From positions 1 to 64,000 of the forward strand of contig JALHSP010000020.1 of NCBI GenBank assembly GCA_022865305.1: 64,000 nt of DNA. Direction: 5' to 3'. The notes below the pieces were generated by a model, which saw only the letters and a program-made list of their open reading frames with translations, did not search any database and was not told where the DNA came from. Shown one piece after another: positions 30,346 through 40,437 of the stretch; positions within the stretch are counted from its first letter, which is position 1; every line of letters starts with the position of its first letter. The position numbers were made by a program, and so were the translations under genes. The stretch is from Bacteroidales bacterium. GTDB lineage: Bacteria; Bacteroidota; Bacteroidia; Bacteroidales; VadinHA17.

Positions 30346-31596
30346 ATGGCAGTTGTGAAACCTTTCAGGGGAGTAAGGCCTCCCCTTGAAATAGTTAAAG
30401 ATTTGGCCTGTCTGCCATATGATGTAATGAACACTGAAGAAGCGGCAGTAATGGCCCGCGGAAAAGAGTGTTCATTGCTTCATATAACAAGAGCCGAAAT
30501 AGACCTTCCGGTAGGCATTGATACGCATTCTGAGGAGGTGTATAAAAAATCAGTCGAAAATTTTGCATTGTGGCAGAAAAAGGGATGGTTGATTCAGGAT
30601 AAAGAACCATCATTTTATATTTATGCTCAGACTATGGCAGGACGAACCCAGTATGGAATTGTGGGATGTGCCTCTATTGACGATTATCTTAATGGCATTA
30701 TTAAAAAACATGAACTTACCAGACCTGATAAGGAACAGGACAGGATGATACATGTACGTGTTAATAATGCTTATATTGAACCAGTATTCTTTACGTATCC
30801 TGCTGTAAAAGAAATAGATGCGATAGTAAAAAAGATAGTAAAAAAAGAAAAGCCGGAATATGATTTTATTGCAGAGGATGGATTTGGCCATCATTTCTGG
30901 GTAGTACGCAATCCTGAAACTAACAGGCAGATACAGCATCTTTTTGCTGAAAAAGTACCTTGTACCTATGTTGCTGATGGTCACCACAGAACTGCTGCTG
31001 CTGCCCTTGTAGGCAAGGAAAAACGGGAAAACAATTTAAAATATGACGGCACAGAAGAATTTAATTATTTTCTGGCAGTACATTTTCCTGATGATCAGCT
31101 TAGAATAATTGATTACAACAGGACAATCAAAGACCTTAATGGCTTATCAGAAAAGGAATTTCTATCGCGGCTTGAAGAAGGTTTTAAAATAAAAGAAAAG
31201 GGTACTAAGATCTATAAGCCCAGAAAACTTCATAACTTTTCAATGTACCTCGATGGCAAATGGTACAGCCTTACAGCAAAAAAGGAAACCTATGACGATA
31301 ATGATCCAATTGGTGTCCTTGATGTCACAATTCTTACGAACCAGATTCTGAGTCCTATACTTGATATCCAGGATCTTCGAAGATCGAAGCGCATTGATTT
31401 CGTAGGAGGGAAACGCGGCATGGGAGAGCTAAAGAAGAGAGTCGATAGCGGTGAGATGAAAGTAGCTTTCGCACTCTTCCCGGTATCAATGAAACAACTT
31501 ATAACTATTGCCGATTCAGGAAACATAATGCCGCCAAAATCGACATGGTTTGAGCCTAAGCTGAGAAGCGGCCTGGTAATTCACCTGCTCGAATAA
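30346..31596 (+). CDS. DUF1015 family protein
   Basis: This 416-residue protein belongs to DUF1015, a family often placed after serC-serA in Bacteroidota, as here (19-base gap). Conserved segments include the N-terminal PFRGVRPP, a central CTYVADGHHRTAAA and the late DFVGGKRG. The DGHHR motif resembles a nucleotide or metal site of ParB-like proteins. The function is not established; the position suggests a role in serine metabolism, perhaps as a kinase. Confidence 0.88.
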   Translation: MAVVKPFRGVRPPLEIVKDLACLPYDVMNTEEAAVMARGKECSLLHITRAEIDLPVGIDTHSEEVYKKSVENFALWQKKGWLIQDKEPSFYIYAQTMAGRTQYGIVGCASIDDYLNGIIKKHELTRPDKEQDRMIHVRVNNAYIEPVFFTYPAVKEIDAIVKKIVKKEKPEYDFIAEDGFGHHFWVVRNPETNRQIQHLFAEKVPCTYVADGHHRTAAAALVGKEKRENNLKYDGTEEFNYFLAVHFPDDQLRIIDYNRTIKDLNGLSEKEFLSRLEEGFKIKEKGTKIYKPRKLHNFSMYLDGKWYSLTAKKETYDDNDPIGVLDVTILTNQILSPILDIQDLRRSKRIDFVGGKRGMGELKKRVDSGEMKVAFALFPVSMKQLITIADSGNIMPPKSTWFEPKLRSGLVIHLLE

Positions 31597-31616
31597 TTCT
31601 GAAAGATTCAGGTACT

Positions 31617-31727
31617 CACCCCCTTCTTTTCCCCCTCTCTGCTTACGCAAAGAGGGGGAAGTAATTACATATCAAAGTATTACACCCCCTTCTTTGCAGA
31701 GCAGAGAAGGGGGCAGGGGGATGAGTG
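31617..31727. repeat. GC-rich hairpin repeat, copy 5 (double)
   Basis: CCCCCTCT and AGAGGGGG at about 31631-31657 form one hairpin; CCCCCTTCT and AGAAGGGGG at about 31684-31713 form a second, followed by CAGGGGGATGAG. This is the longest member of the family and fills half of the gap after the DUF1015 gene. Confidence 0.65.
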
Positions 31728-31830
31728 CATGAGAATATAGTTGAACCCATAGAGTCACTCTGAGAAATAGACTCAATATTCTTATAGATAGCAATAAGCT
31801 TTTTCTATTTTTGCTATATCTTGTTGAATT

Positions 31831-32499
31831 ATGCCTGATATAGCCTCAAATATAATTTCCCTCAAGCAACAAATCCCGTCATACGTTAGGCTGGTTACAG
31901 TATCGAAAACAAAACCGGTGGACAATATCCTTGCAGCATATAACACAGGGCATAAGATTTTTGGAGAAAACAGGGTGCAGGAACTGCTTTCGAAGAAAGA
32001 CTTACTACCTGCCGATATTGAATGGCATCTTATAGGCCATCTGCAGAGTAATAAAGTAAAATATATTGTTCCATTTATAAGCATGATAGAATCAGTCGAT
32101 ACATTCAGTTTATTGAATATTATAAATTCCGAAGCATTAAAAATTAACAGAAGAATAGATTGTCTTCTGCAATTTCATATAGCTTCAGAAGAGACTAAAT
32201 ATGGCTTCAGCATGAATGAGGTAATTGAGATGACCGGATCGGCTGAATTCAGGCAACTTAAATTAGTAAGGTTATGTGGTGTAATGGGTATGGCAACTTT
32301 TACTGATAATAGTGAACAGATCCGGAAAGAGTTCAGATACCTTAATGGATGTTTTAAAGAGTTGAAGACCAGAATTTTTGCTGAAGAGCCATCGTTCAGT
32401 GAAGTATCAATGGGAATGTCGGGAGACTATAAAATTGCTCTTGAGGAAGGGAGCACCATAGTAAGGATAGGAAGTATTATATTTGGAGAAAGAAAATGA
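31831..32499 (+). CDS. YggS/PROSC family PLP-binding protein
   Basis: The 222-residue protein is a single-domain alanine-racemase-like TIM barrel that binds pyridoxal phosphate through K26 in VTVSKTKPV. GENRVQEL, WHLIGHLQSNK and the C-terminal SMGMSGDYKIALEEGST are family signatures. YggS proteins take part in PLP homeostasis and have no known enzymatic reaction. It is 16 bases before the DHOD-like gene. Confidence 0.95.
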   Translation: MPDIASNIISLKQQIPSYVRLVTVSKTKPVDNILAAYNTGHKIFGENRVQELLSKKDLLPADIEWHLIGHLQSNKVKYIVPFISMIESVDTFSLLNIINSEALKINRRIDCLLQFHIASEETKYGFSMNEVIEMTGSAEFRQLKLVRLCGVMGMATFTDNSEQIRKEFRYLNGCFKELKTRIFAEEPSFSEVSMGMSGDYKIALEEGSTIVRIGSIIFGERK

Positions 32500-32515
32500 A
32501 ATAAAAAACCGTTAA

Positions 32516-33493
32516 ATGGAAAAACTTGCCGTAAAATACCTTGGATTAACTCTTAAAAGCCCTTTAATTGTCAGCAGCAGCAGGCTTACTTCAACACTGG
32601 GATATCTGAAAGAGGCAGAAGATTGCGGAGCCGGAGCGGTTGTTCTGAAATCGCTGTTTGAAGAGCAGATTAATCACCACATCAGTACTTTACACTCTTC
32701 ACCGGGCTACCCGGAGGCTGATGATTATATATCCAACTATATCAAATCACATTCGGTGGATGAGTACATTACCCTGATAAAAAAAGCAAAGGAAATTCTC
32801 AGTATTCCCGTTATCCCGAGTATAAACTGTTATTCTTCTGAAGGATGGACAGGTTTTGCAAAAAATATTGCTGATGCCGGTGCTGATGCCCTTGAGATAA
32901 ATGTCTTCTTCATGCCACTGGACAGGAAGAAATCTTCAATTAATGCAGAAAAAATCTATTTCGATCTAATTGAAAAGTTAAAAAAGACAGTCAAAATACC
33001 AATAGCTATCAAGATCGGGTTCAGGTTTTCAAATATTTTGAACATGATTGACCAGTTCTATATGAGAAAAGTGGAAGGTGTAGTAATGTTCAACAGGTTT
33101 TATGAACCTGATATTGATATAAACAAGATAGATATAGTCCCGGCTTCTATCTTCAGCAATGAAAGTGAGAGAAGATTTATAATCAGATGGATTGCAATGG
33201 CGAGTGCACAGGATATCAAAATAGATATTTCAGCATCCACCGGGGTTCACAGCGGCGCTGATGCTATAAGATATATTCTGGCCGGTGCTCATTCAGTACA
33301 GGTTTGTTCAGTACTGTATGATAAAGGAATCCCGTTTCTTAAAAAGATGAACAGACAGATAGAAGAATGGATGGATAAGAACGGATTCGGGACAATAAGT
33401 GATTTCAGAGGGAAGCTGAACTGGCATAATTATAAAAAACCTGTGGTTTTTGAAAGAACCCAGTTTATGAAATATTTTTCTTCCATCGATTAG
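32516..33493 (+). CDS. Dihydroorotate dehydrogenase-like protein
   Basis: The 325-residue flavin TIM barrel resembles class 1 dihydroorotate dehydrogenases and is common in Bacteroidota next to unrelated genes. The N-terminal KYLGLTLKSPLIVSS, NCYSSEGW and IAIKIG segments fit the fold, and VVMFNRFYEPDID and STGVHSGADAIRY the FMN phosphate site. The NxSCPN substrate motif of true enzymes is replaced (EINVFFMPLD), so it probably acts on another substrate. Confidence 0.85.
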   Translation: MEKLAVKYLGLTLKSPLIVSSSRLTSTLGYLKEAEDCGAGAVVLKSLFEEQINHHISTLHSSPGYPEADDYISNYIKSHSVDEYITLIKKAKEILSIPVIPSINCYSSEGWTGFAKNIADAGADALEINVFFMPLDRKKSSINAEKIYFDLIEKLKKTVKIPIAIKIGFRFSNILNMIDQFYMRKVEGVVMFNRFYEPDIDINKIDIVPASIFSNESERRFIIRWIAMASAQDIKIDISASTGVHSGADAIRYILAGAHSVQVCSVLYDKGIPFLKKMNRQIEEWMDKNGFGTISDFRGKLNWHNYKKPVVFERTQFMKYFSSID

Positions 33494-33517
33494 TTGTAAT
33501 AAGCCATTTACTACGGA

Positions 33518-34033
33518 TTATCTTTCCAAAATTGAGATTAATTCCAGAGTCAGAGTTGTTTTTTCATCAATAGAAGTGACAGGGTTATTTTCAATTATTC
33601 TGATTATTTCGTCTTTTTTACTTCTGTTGTTGTACTGAACCGATTCTTCAATAACGGTAAAGCATTCAACTGCTGTTAAATAATCACCTTCAAGGAAAAC
33701 CTTAGCCAGGTCAGCCAGATAATCTGAATAGTCTATTCCGGATTGCCAGCAGGAGGAAACTACCATGCTTATTGTACTTGCTTTCCATGGTTTTTTTATT
33801 TCAGCAATAACCTCCGGACTGGCAGACTGATCCTTAATATCATTCATAAATCCTTCAATGGTTCTGCGGATTGAAAAATCTTCAGACTCATTATAATAAG
33901 AGATCAGAAGCCCTATTGCACCTTCATAAGGTTGTTCATCCCGAAGTGATTTTATAGCTTCAGAAATAAGTATCAGGTTCTTTTTATCGAGAATTGCAGA
34001 GAGTTCCTTAAGTTTTTTCTCAGATTTTATCAT
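33518..34033 (-). CDS. HEAT-repeat-like protein of unknown function
   Basis: I do not recognise this 171-residue protein. It is all-helical in appearance, cytosolic (no signal), with helix pairs such as DEQPYEGAIGLLISYYNE and GDYLTAVECFTVIEE that resemble HEAT/ARM units. It is divergent from the lipoprotein gene at 34151 and convergent with the DHOD-like gene. Confidence 0.6.
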   Translation of the reverse strand: MIKSEKKLKELSAILDKKNLILISEAIKSLRDEQPYEGAIGLLISYYNESEDFSIRRTIEGFMNDIKDQSASPEVIAEIKKPWKASTISMVVSSCWQSGIDYSDYLADLAKVFLEGDYLTAVECFTVIEESVQYNNRSKKDEIIRIIENNPVTSIDEKTTLTLELISILER

Positions 34034-34150
34034 CTGATGGATATTTTTACAAAGTTAGAAATAGTGTCAATTACTGAAGCTGTATTTGAAAAATAAAAAT
34101 AATATACTAATTTAGTCGGGAATTTCGTTTGACACTTAAATAATTGTATC

Positions 34151-35068
34151 ATGAATAGAAAGCACAGAATCAGTTCGGGTATTTTAACGGTTTTTGTACT
34201 GGTTTTAATGTTATTAGTTGGTTGTAAGGGTGGCAAGAAACCACCACAGGAAGAAATCCCGGTAAAATTACCAGAGGATAATGCTGAGATATTAAAAGAT
34301 ATTAAACAGGCAGAAAAGATATTTCAGGCATTGCCGTCTCCGATCGAATCAGCGATGCTTGTTAAATCGGCAGGCGGCAGGTTTGATGAATCGCTGCTTA
34401 ATCCGGTAGGAAATGTTAACACCTATGTTACTGTTAAATCAATGGCACTGAATCTTGGTGCTTATACCTGCGACCTTAGTTTTGCCAGTTTATATGAACA
34501 GACACAGCTTATTATTGACTATATGAATGCAGCCAAAAAAATGGCAGACGGTTTGGGCATTTTGAAAGCAATTGAAGAGTCAACAATCGACGAACTGGAG
34601 GCGAATATAAACAACAGCGAATATATTATGGATGTAGTCTCTGAGACGTTCCTTAACTCAAATTCTTACCTTGAAGATAACGGTCAGCCGGCAGTTGCTG
34701 CAATGGTACTCGTTGGAGGCTGGATAGAAGGCCTTTATATATCCACTCAACTGGTTGATATGAATGAATTTGATGGCAATAAGCTTGTTGGCAGAATAAT
34801 TGATCAGAAGCTCTCAATTGATATCCTGATAAATCTTCTTGCAAAAAGCAAGGGTAATCCGGCAGTAGACGAACTATTAAGTCAGGTTGCAAAATTAAAA
34901 ATTGTATTTGATAAAATAAAACTGACAACTTCTGCAGTCAGGCCGGAGTATGACCAGGCAACCAATACAACTGTTCTTAAGTCAGAAGTAAAAACAGATA
35001 TGACTCCGGCAGTATTTAAAGAGCTGGCAGCAACAGTCACAGAGATCAGAAATTCATTTGTAAAATAA
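34151..35068 (+). CDS. Lipoprotein of unknown function
   Basis: The 305-residue product has a signal ending in LLVGC, so C25 or so would be acylated, followed by a Lys/Pro-rich linker (KGGKKPPQEEIPVK). The rest is helical and matches no family I know. It is seven bases before a second exported protein, and the two probably work together. Confidence 0.65.
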   Translation: MNRKHRISSGILTVFVLVLMLLVGCKGGKKPPQEEIPVKLPEDNAEILKDIKQAEKIFQALPSPIESAMLVKSAGGRFDESLLNPVGNVNTYVTVKSMALNLGAYTCDLSFASLYEQTQLIIDYMNAAKKMADGLGILKAIEESTIDELEANINNSEYIMDVVSETFLNSNSYLEDNGQPAVAAMVLVGGWIEGLYISTQLVDMNEFDGNKLVGRIIDQKLSIDILINLLAKSKGNPAVDELLSQVAKLKIVFDKIKLTTSAVRPEYDQATNTTVLKSEVKTDMTPAVFKELAATVTEIRNSFVK

Positions 35069-35075
35069 CATTACT

Positions 35076-35519
35076 ATGAGAATATTTAAGATTATACCGA
35101 TAATTGCATTGTTAATTGTTGCCACTTCTGTAAAGGTTAATGGGCAATGCAAGGCATTCGCCAAAAAAGAATGCCTACCTGAACTGGAGAATTATACACA
35201 TGACGGGAATTATCATGCCGCTGTGCTTGTCGAGGGTGAAGAAGCAGAATTGTATAAAACATTCTACTCCGATATGGAGTACCGTGTCGCAATTGTAGGT
35301 GATGAAAAACTTCCTGTAATTGAATTCAGAATACTCGATACCAATAAAAATGTTCTCTATTCAAATAAAGATAAAGACTTTGCTAAAACATGGGATTTTA
35401 AGCTCCAGGCAAGCCAGCAGCTTAAACTTGTTATTAAAGTCTCCTCATTCAATCAGCCTGGCGATACTCCTTCAAGCGGCTGTGTTGCAATAATGTTTGG
35501 ATTTAAGCTGAAAAAATAA
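35076..35519 (+). CDS. Exported protein of unknown function
   Basis: The 147-residue product has a signal peptide (to about KVNGQ at residue 24) and a small, beta-rich mature domain with two early cysteines (C25 and C32) and a late one in SSGCVAIMFG. It follows the lipoprotein gene closely, so the two form an operon. Confidence 0.65.
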   Translation: MRIFKIIPIIALLIVATSVKVNGQCKAFAKKECLPELENYTHDGNYHAAVLVEGEEAELYKTFYSDMEYRVAIVGDEKLPVIEFRILDTNKNVLYSNKDKDFAKTWDFKLQASQQLKLVIKVSSFNQPGDTPSSGCVAIMFGFKLKK

Positions 35520-35588
35520 AATAAGTGTACAAATAACACTTATTATTTTGCAGGGATGTTTTATTTAACGTCCCTGCATTTTTTTATT
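35520..35588 (+). terminator. Double hairpin terminator between convergent genes
   Basis: AATAAGTGT and ACACTTATT (35520-35543) form one hairpin, and GCAGGGATGTT with AACGTCCCTGC (35550-35577, one wobble) a second, followed by ATTTTTTTATT on the plus strand. The second overlaps the last codons of uvrA on the other strand. Confidence 0.75.
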
Positions 35589-38369
35589 CAGTTTTGACGC
35601 CAGATATTTCCCGGTATATGATCCTTTATATTCAGCAAGATCTTCAGGTTTCCCTTCAAACACTATATATCCACCTTCTTCACCTCCTTCAGGACCAAGA
35701 TCAATAATCCAGTCACAGCCCTTGATAACTTCCTGGTTATGCTCAATTATTATGACTGAATGACCATGATCAACCAGAGCATTTATAGATTTAAGCAGTT
35801 TATTGATATCATGGAAATGAAGCCCTGTGGTCGGTTCATCGAAAATAAATAGTATATGACCTCTTTCTTTCTCCTGGCTTAGGAAATAGGCAAGTTTAAC
35901 CCTCTGACTTTCTCCTCCTGACAGGGTACTTGAAGATTGTCCCATTTTGATATAACCAAGTCCTACATCCGATAAGGGTTTAAGTTTTTCAATAATCCTT
36001 TTTTCACTCCTGCCCGGATGGCTTTTGAAGAAATCAATCGCGTCATCAATGGTCATTTCAAGAATGTCATAAATATTCTTTCCATAATACTTTACTTCTA
36101 GAATATCTTTTCTGAACCTCATCCCTTTGCAGGCTTCACAGGTAAGCTCCACATCAGCCATGAACTGCATTTCAACCCGAATAATACCTTCACCCTGGCA
36201 CTCCTCGCATCGGCCGCCCTCTATATTAAATGAGAAATGTGCTGCTTTGTAGTTATTTTGTACTGAAGCCTGCTGCTCGGAATAAAGCTTGCGGATCTCA
36301 TCATAAGCTTTTAGATAGGTGACAGGATTTGACCTGCTTGACCTGCCTATTGGATTCTGATCGACCATTTCAATTCCTGTCAGTCCTGTAATATCTCCCC
36401 TAATCTCCCTGAACTGTCCATGCTTCAGGTTGTTTCCGTTTATGCGGTTCGACAGATATCTATAAAGAATGTCAGTAACCAGGCTCGATTTACCCGAACC
36501 ACTGACACCGGTGACAGCAGTTATTGCGTGAAGAGGGAACCTGACATCTATTCCCTTAAGATTATTTTCCCGTGCACCCCTTATTTCAATGAAACTGTTC
36601 CATTTTCTTCTTAAACTGGGAATGGGAACTGACAGTCTGCCACTCAGATAACCTGCTGTAAGTGATTTATTTGAAGAAGAAAGGTCGAGGCCGCCCTGGA
36701 ATACTACCTCACCACCAAGCCTGCCAGCTTCGGGTCCCATATCAATTATTTCATCAGCTCCCCTGATTATTTCTTCTTCATGCTCGACTACAATAACCGA
36801 ATTCCCCATATCCCGAAGTTCTTTCAGCACTTTTATAAGGAGATTTGTATCACGCGGATGCAGACCAATACTCGGTTCATCAAGAATGTACATCGAGCCT
36901 ACAAGGTTGCTCCCAAGAGTAGTTGAGAGATTTATTCTCTGTGATTCCCCTCCTGATAGTGTAGAAGAAAGCCTGTCGAGAGTCAGATAGGGGAGACCAA
37001 CATCAATCAGAAACCTGAGCCGTATGGTAATTTCTTTTAACACTCTTTCCGAGACTGCAGCATCAGCCGGTTGAAGTGATATGGTTGAAAAGAACTCGTA
37101 GAGCCTGCTGACTGGCAAGGAGACCAGTTCCTGGATAGTTTTTCCGGCAACTTTAACATATCCTGCCTCTTTTTTCAGCCTCGAACCCTTGCATTCGTAA
37201 CATGTTGTTTTTCCACGATAACGGCTTAGTAAAACCCTGTACTGGATCTTGTATTTTTTTTCTTCAAGATGCTGGAAAAACCTGTTTAATCCGTAAAAAT
37301 ACCTGTTCCCTTTCCAAAGCAACTCTTTTTGATCATGAGTAAGCTGATAATAAGGTATATGAATCGGAAAAGCAAATAACCCTGCATTAGCAATAAGCCT
37401 TTCTTTCCATTTTTTCATTGTTTCACCTTTCCAGCAGGCAATTGTATCTTCATATACCGAAAGATTCTGATCGGGTATAACAAGATTCTCATCGATGCCT
37501 ATTATTTTACCATACCCTTCACAAACCGGGCATGCACCGATAGGATTATTGAAGCTGAATAAGTATTCCGAAGGTTCTTCAAACAGGATACCATCTTCTT
37601 CAAATTTATTTGAAAAGCTCTCCCTTTTTAAACCATTATCATTCAAGATTAACACCTGACAATAACCTTTGCCTGTCTGAAATGCTGTCTGCGCAGAATC
37701 TGCTGCCCTGCTGAAATTATCAGAGGAATGGCTTATAACCAGCCTGTCGATTACAATATTGATTTGCTGCCCTGATTTAAATCCGTTGGCAGAATTTATT
37801 TCATCAATCTTAATAAGCTCACCCCCAGATTCAATACGGTTAAATCCCTGCTTAACCAGGAACGTAAAATACTCTGATGTTTCAATGTTTTCCGGTATTT
37901 CGCCTGATGAGGTTATAATAACCCTGGTTCCTTCTGGCAGAGAGGCAAGGAAATCAACCAGATCATCAACGCTGTGCTTCTTAACCTCTTTTCCGGATAC
38001 GGGTGAGTAAGTTCTTCCAATACGGGCGAAAAGAAGTCGTATGTAATCATATATTTCAGTGGAAGTACCAACAGTGGACCGTGGATTTCGTGTATTGACT
38101 TTCTGTTCAATCGCTATCGCGGGTGGTATTCCATTAATAAAGTCGACCTCAGGTTTGTTCATCCTGCCCAGGAACTGGCGGGCATAGGAAGAGAGGCTCT
38201 CTACGTACCTTCTCTGACCTTCAGCATAAATTGTATCAAAAGCAAGCGAAGATTTCCCGGAACCTGATACTCCGGTTATGACTACCAGCTTGTTTCTTGG
38301 AATTTTTAGACTGATGTTTTTGAGATTATGTACCCTTGCCCCCCTGATTTCAATACTGCCATTCATCAC
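35565..38369 (-). CDS. uvrA: UvrABC excinuclease subunit A
   Basis: The 934-residue DNA damage sensor has two ABC modules: Walker [10 protein letters not shown] at about 34-42 and again in the second half, signature LSGGESQR twice, and Walker B-like [14 protein letters not shown] and [14 protein letters not shown]. Zinc-binding cysteines appear as CPVCEGYG and CYECKGS in the first half and CEECQGEG with CEACKG in the second. The N-terminal CxxH segment of E. coli UvrA (after LLFAR) is replaced by [10 protein letters not shown], a variant that points to a separate UvrA subgroup. A start one codon later is equally possible. Confidence 0.95.
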   Translation of the reverse strand: MMNGSIEIRGARVHNLKNISLKIPRNKLVVITGVSGSGKSSLAFDTIYAEGQRRYVESLSSYARQFLGRMNKPEVDFINGIPPAIAIEQKVNTRNPRSTVGTSTEIYDYIRLLFARIGRTYSPVSGKEVKKHSVDDLVDFLASLPEGTRVIITSSGEIPENIETSEYFTFLVKQGFNRIESGGELIKIDEINSANGFKSGQQINIVIDRLVISHSSDNFSRAADSAQTAFQTGKGYCQVLILNDNGLKRESFSNKFEEDGILFEEPSEYLFSFNNPIGACPVCEGYGKIIGIDENLVIPDQNLSVYEDTIACWKGETMKKWKERLIANAGLFAFPIHIPYYQLTHDQKELLWKGNRYFYGLNRFFQHLEEKKYKIQYRVLLSRYRGKTTCYECKGSRLKKEAGYVKVAGKTIQELVSLPVSRLYEFFSTISLQPADAAVSERVLKEITIRLRFLIDVGLPYLTLDRLSSTLSGGESQRINLSTTLGSNLVGSMYILDEPSIGLHPRDTNLLIKVLKELRDMGNSVIVVEHEEEIIRGADEIIDMGPEAGRLGGEVVFQGGLDLSSSNKSLTAGYLSGRLSVPIPSLRRKWNSFIEIRGARENNLKGIDVRFPLHAITAVTGVSGSGKSSLVTDILYRYLSNRINGNNLKHGQFREIRGDITGLTGIEMVDQNPIGRSSRSNPVTYLKAYDEIRKLYSEQQASVQNNYKAAHFSFNIEGGRCEECQGEGIIRVEMQFMADVELTCEACKGMRFRKDILEVKYYGKNIYDILEMTIDDAIDFFKSHPGRSEKRIIEKLKPLSDVGLGYIKMGQSSSTLSGGESQRVKLAYFLSQEKERGHILFIFDEPTTGLHFHDINKLLKSINALVDHGHSVIIIEHNQEVIKGCDWIIDLGPEGGEEGGYIVFEGKPEDLAEYKGSYTGKYLASKLNKKMQGR

Positions 38370-38524
38370 TAATTTTGGAACATTTATGGAAATTTTTCGT
38401 TAAAATCCAAAAGTAATACTTTCAAATTAAAAAAAAATTACTTTCTTTGGGCTAAGAATTTAATCTAATCTAAGGAGGACTGCCTATTAAACAACTCTAC
38501 TCTTGGTTTTTAAAAGAGTGAGCT

Positions 38525-39112
38525 ATGAAAAAATCGATGTCCGATTATGAACTTATACAGAGGTTCATAAAAGGTGAGCAGTCGTGCTTTGAGCAAATAA
38601 TCCACCGTCATAAGAATAAGGTATTCGCCTATATAAGTCTTTATATACGCGACCAGGCTCTTGCAGAAGATCTTTATCAGGATACTTTTATGAAAGTGAT
38701 CCAGTCTGTTAAGGCTGGCAAGTATTATGACAACGGAAAATTCATTTCCTGGGTGATGCGTATTGCCCATAACCTCATCATTGATCATTTCCGGAGAGTG
38801 AAACAGATGAATACCATATCTAACGACGACTACGAATCAGATCTGTTTAACTCAAAAAAGTTTGCAGAAGACAACGTTGAGGATAATATGATTAAAAGAC
38901 AGATACAAAAAGATGTAAGGAAAATGATCAGCCATCTGCCCGATGACCAGAGGGAAGTTGTTATTCTCCGTCATTATGCGGGACTAAGCTTTAAGGAAAT
39001 AGCTGATATTACCGATGTAAGCATTAACACGGCTCTCGGCCGGATGAGATATGCCCTTATTAATATGAGGAAAATAATGGAGGAGAAAAAAATAAGTCTG
39101 ACTTTAAATTAA
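38525..39112 (+). CDS. ECF-type RNA polymerase sigma factor
   Basis: The 195-residue protein has sigma region 2 (about 20-90, with LAEDLYQDTFMKV and FISWVMRIAHNLIIDHFRR) and region 4 (about 130-180, LPDDQREVVILRHYAGLSFKEIA). No anti-sigma gene follows; only a short unknown protein comes next, 188 bases on. A weak hairpin lies just before the start (38500-38518). Targets are unknown. Confidence 0.93.
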   Translation: MKKSMSDYELIQRFIKGEQSCFEQIIHRHKNKVFAYISLYIRDQALAEDLYQDTFMKVIQSVKAGKYYDNGKFISWVMRIAHNLIIDHFRRVKQMNTISNDDYESDLFNSKKFAEDNVEDNMIKRQIQKDVRKMISHLPDDQREVVILRHYAGLSFKEIADITDVSINTALGRMRYALINMRKIMEEKKISLTLN

Positions 39113-39215
39113 AAGGCACAAAGGTATAAAGGCATAAAGGCGTATAGGTTGAGCTATCAATACAAGTAAGTAATTAAAAGACGTTAAGCCGTTGTATCTT
39201 TGTACCATTGAGCCA
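39112..39215. repeat. Octamer arrays in opposite orientation
   Basis: Units AAAGGCAC, AAAGGTAT, AAAGGCAT and AAAGGCGT run in series from 39112 to 39143. From about 39183 the reverse complement of the same family appears (CCGTTGTA, TCTTTGTA, CCATTGAG), so the two arrays face each other and could pair imperfectly. The unit TACAACGG is shared with the array at 27.4 kb. Confidence 0.7.
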
Positions 39216-39300
39216 TTACTCCTGCCTGTATAAATAAATTATTACTTCTACAATAATCAATTCCAAAAGGCGTTTTCATAAAAATGAAAACATAAAGCCT

Positions 39301-39489
39301 ATGGGTTTAATCTCTACTCCTTTTCTTTCATATCATGATATTAAAACTGACGGAACTGACCTCTTTGATGATGCATGGGGTTTTTATCCGCAATTCAGTG
39401 ATGTGATCGATTTTCTGAAACGGGTAAAGCCTGTTCCGGGAAAGAAGCTGACGAGCCGACTGATTGAGAAAATCAGGAAGCATGAATAA
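39301..39489 (+). CDS. Small protein of unknown function
   Basis: This 62-residue, soluble protein (with segments DDAWGFYPQFSDVI and basic C-terminus LIEKIRKHE) is not assigned to any family I can name. A TATCTTTG -7 element at 39195-39202 is about 100 bases upstream, and a strong terminator follows. Its position after the ECF sigma gene may or may not mean a link. Confidence 0.6.
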   Translation: MGLISTPFLSYHDIKTDGTDLFDDAWGFYPQFSDVIDFLKRVKPVPGKKLTSRLIEKIRKHE

Positions 39490-39498
39490 AAAATTAAA

Positions 39499-39527
39499 AA
39501 ACACAGAAAAATTTCTGTGTTTTTTTT
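39499..39527 (+). terminator. Rho-independent terminator
   Basis: AACACAGAAA and TTTCTGTGTT form a stem closed by a very short A-T loop at about 39500-39521, followed by a T-run. The T-run also supplies the TTTG of the next promoter. Confidence 0.85.
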
Positions 39528-39556
39528 GTTTAATTAAAATTAAAATAATATCTTTG
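39525..39556 (+). promoter_or_regulatory. Predicted promoter of the SPFH cassette
   Basis: TTTG at 39525-39528 and TATCTTTG at 39549-39556 are 20 bases apart and match the Bacteroidota consensus. The start codon is 26 bases downstream. Confidence 0.7.
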
Positions 39557-39581
39557 TGATATTAAATTAATATCAATTGAA

Positions 39582-40436
39582 ATGAAACAGGAATTTACAG
39601 TAAAACCCGTATCGGGTTATTTGGCACTGCTGATGGCGATATTGTTTATCGGTGGTGCAATTGCCGGATTTGCTTTCGAGGTTATCTGGCTTGGTGCAAT
39701 TCTCACTATTCTTTTCATTTTTACTATGATCGGATTCACGGTAGTTTATCCTAATGGATCATGTGTAATGGTGTTGTTTGGTGCTTATAAGGGTTCGATC
39801 AGGGAGAACGGATTCTTCTGGGTAAATCCTTTCTATAACAAAAGGAAAATTTCTCTCAGAGCCCGGAATTTTGATAGTGAACCTATAAAGGTAAATGATA
39901 AGATAGGAAATCCTATTAAGATCGGTTTTGTACTGGTCTGGAGAGTTGCTGAAACTTTTAAAGCTGTATTTGATGTTGATGATTATCAACATTTTGTGCT
40001 TGTGCAAAGTGATGCTGCTCTCCGGAAGCTTGCCGGATTGTACCCTTACGACAATTTTGAGGATCATGAAGCTGTAATGGCTCTGAGAAGCGGGGGAGAG
40101 GAGATAAACGAGGAACTTGAAAGGGAGATTCGGGAAAGACTTCAGATTGCAGGAATTGAAGTTATAGAAGCGAGAATCAACTACATTGCTTACGCAGAGG
40201 AGATAGCCAACGCAATGCTCAGAAGGCAGCAAGCTACCGCCGTTGTCGCAGCCAGATTCAAAATCGTTGAAGGTGCTGTTTCGATGGTACAGATGGCTCT
40301 TGAGCAACTTTCTGATAAAAATATCGTTGAACTGGACGAGGAGAAGAAAGCTTCAATGGTCAGCAACCTGATGGTCGTTCTTTGCGGTGATAAAGATGTT
40401 ACCCCTGTTGTTAACACAGGGACTTTACATTCATAA
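39582..40436 (+). CDS. SPFH/band 7 membrane protein
   Basis: The 284-residue protein has two N-terminal membrane segments (about 12-30 and 33-53) followed by an SPFH domain (about 70-210) with [19 protein letters not shown] and the coiled region [22 protein letters not shown] proteins form oligomeric membrane assemblies. It is followed at one base by a small DNA-binding protein and then a zinc ribbon protein, a conserved trio in many bacteria. Confidence 0.88.
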   Translation: MKQEFTVKPVSGYLALLMAILFIGGAIAGFAFEVIWLGAILTILFIFTMIGFTVVYPNGSCVMVLFGAYKGSIRENGFFWVNPFYNKRKISLRARNFDSEPIKVNDKIGNPIKIGFVLVWRVAETFKAVFDVDDYQHFVLVQSDAALRKLAGLYPYDNFEDHEAVMALRSGGEEINEELEREIRERLQIAGIEVIEARINYIAYAEEIANAMLRRQQATAVVAARFKIVEGAVSMVQMALEQLSDKNIVELDEEKKASMVSNLMVVLCGDKDVTPVVNTGTLHS

Positions 40437-40437
40437 A

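Noticed and set aside
39301-39489. Anti-sigma factor for the ECF sigma factor
   Set aside because: The 62-residue product has no membrane helix and no anti-sigma zinc motif.
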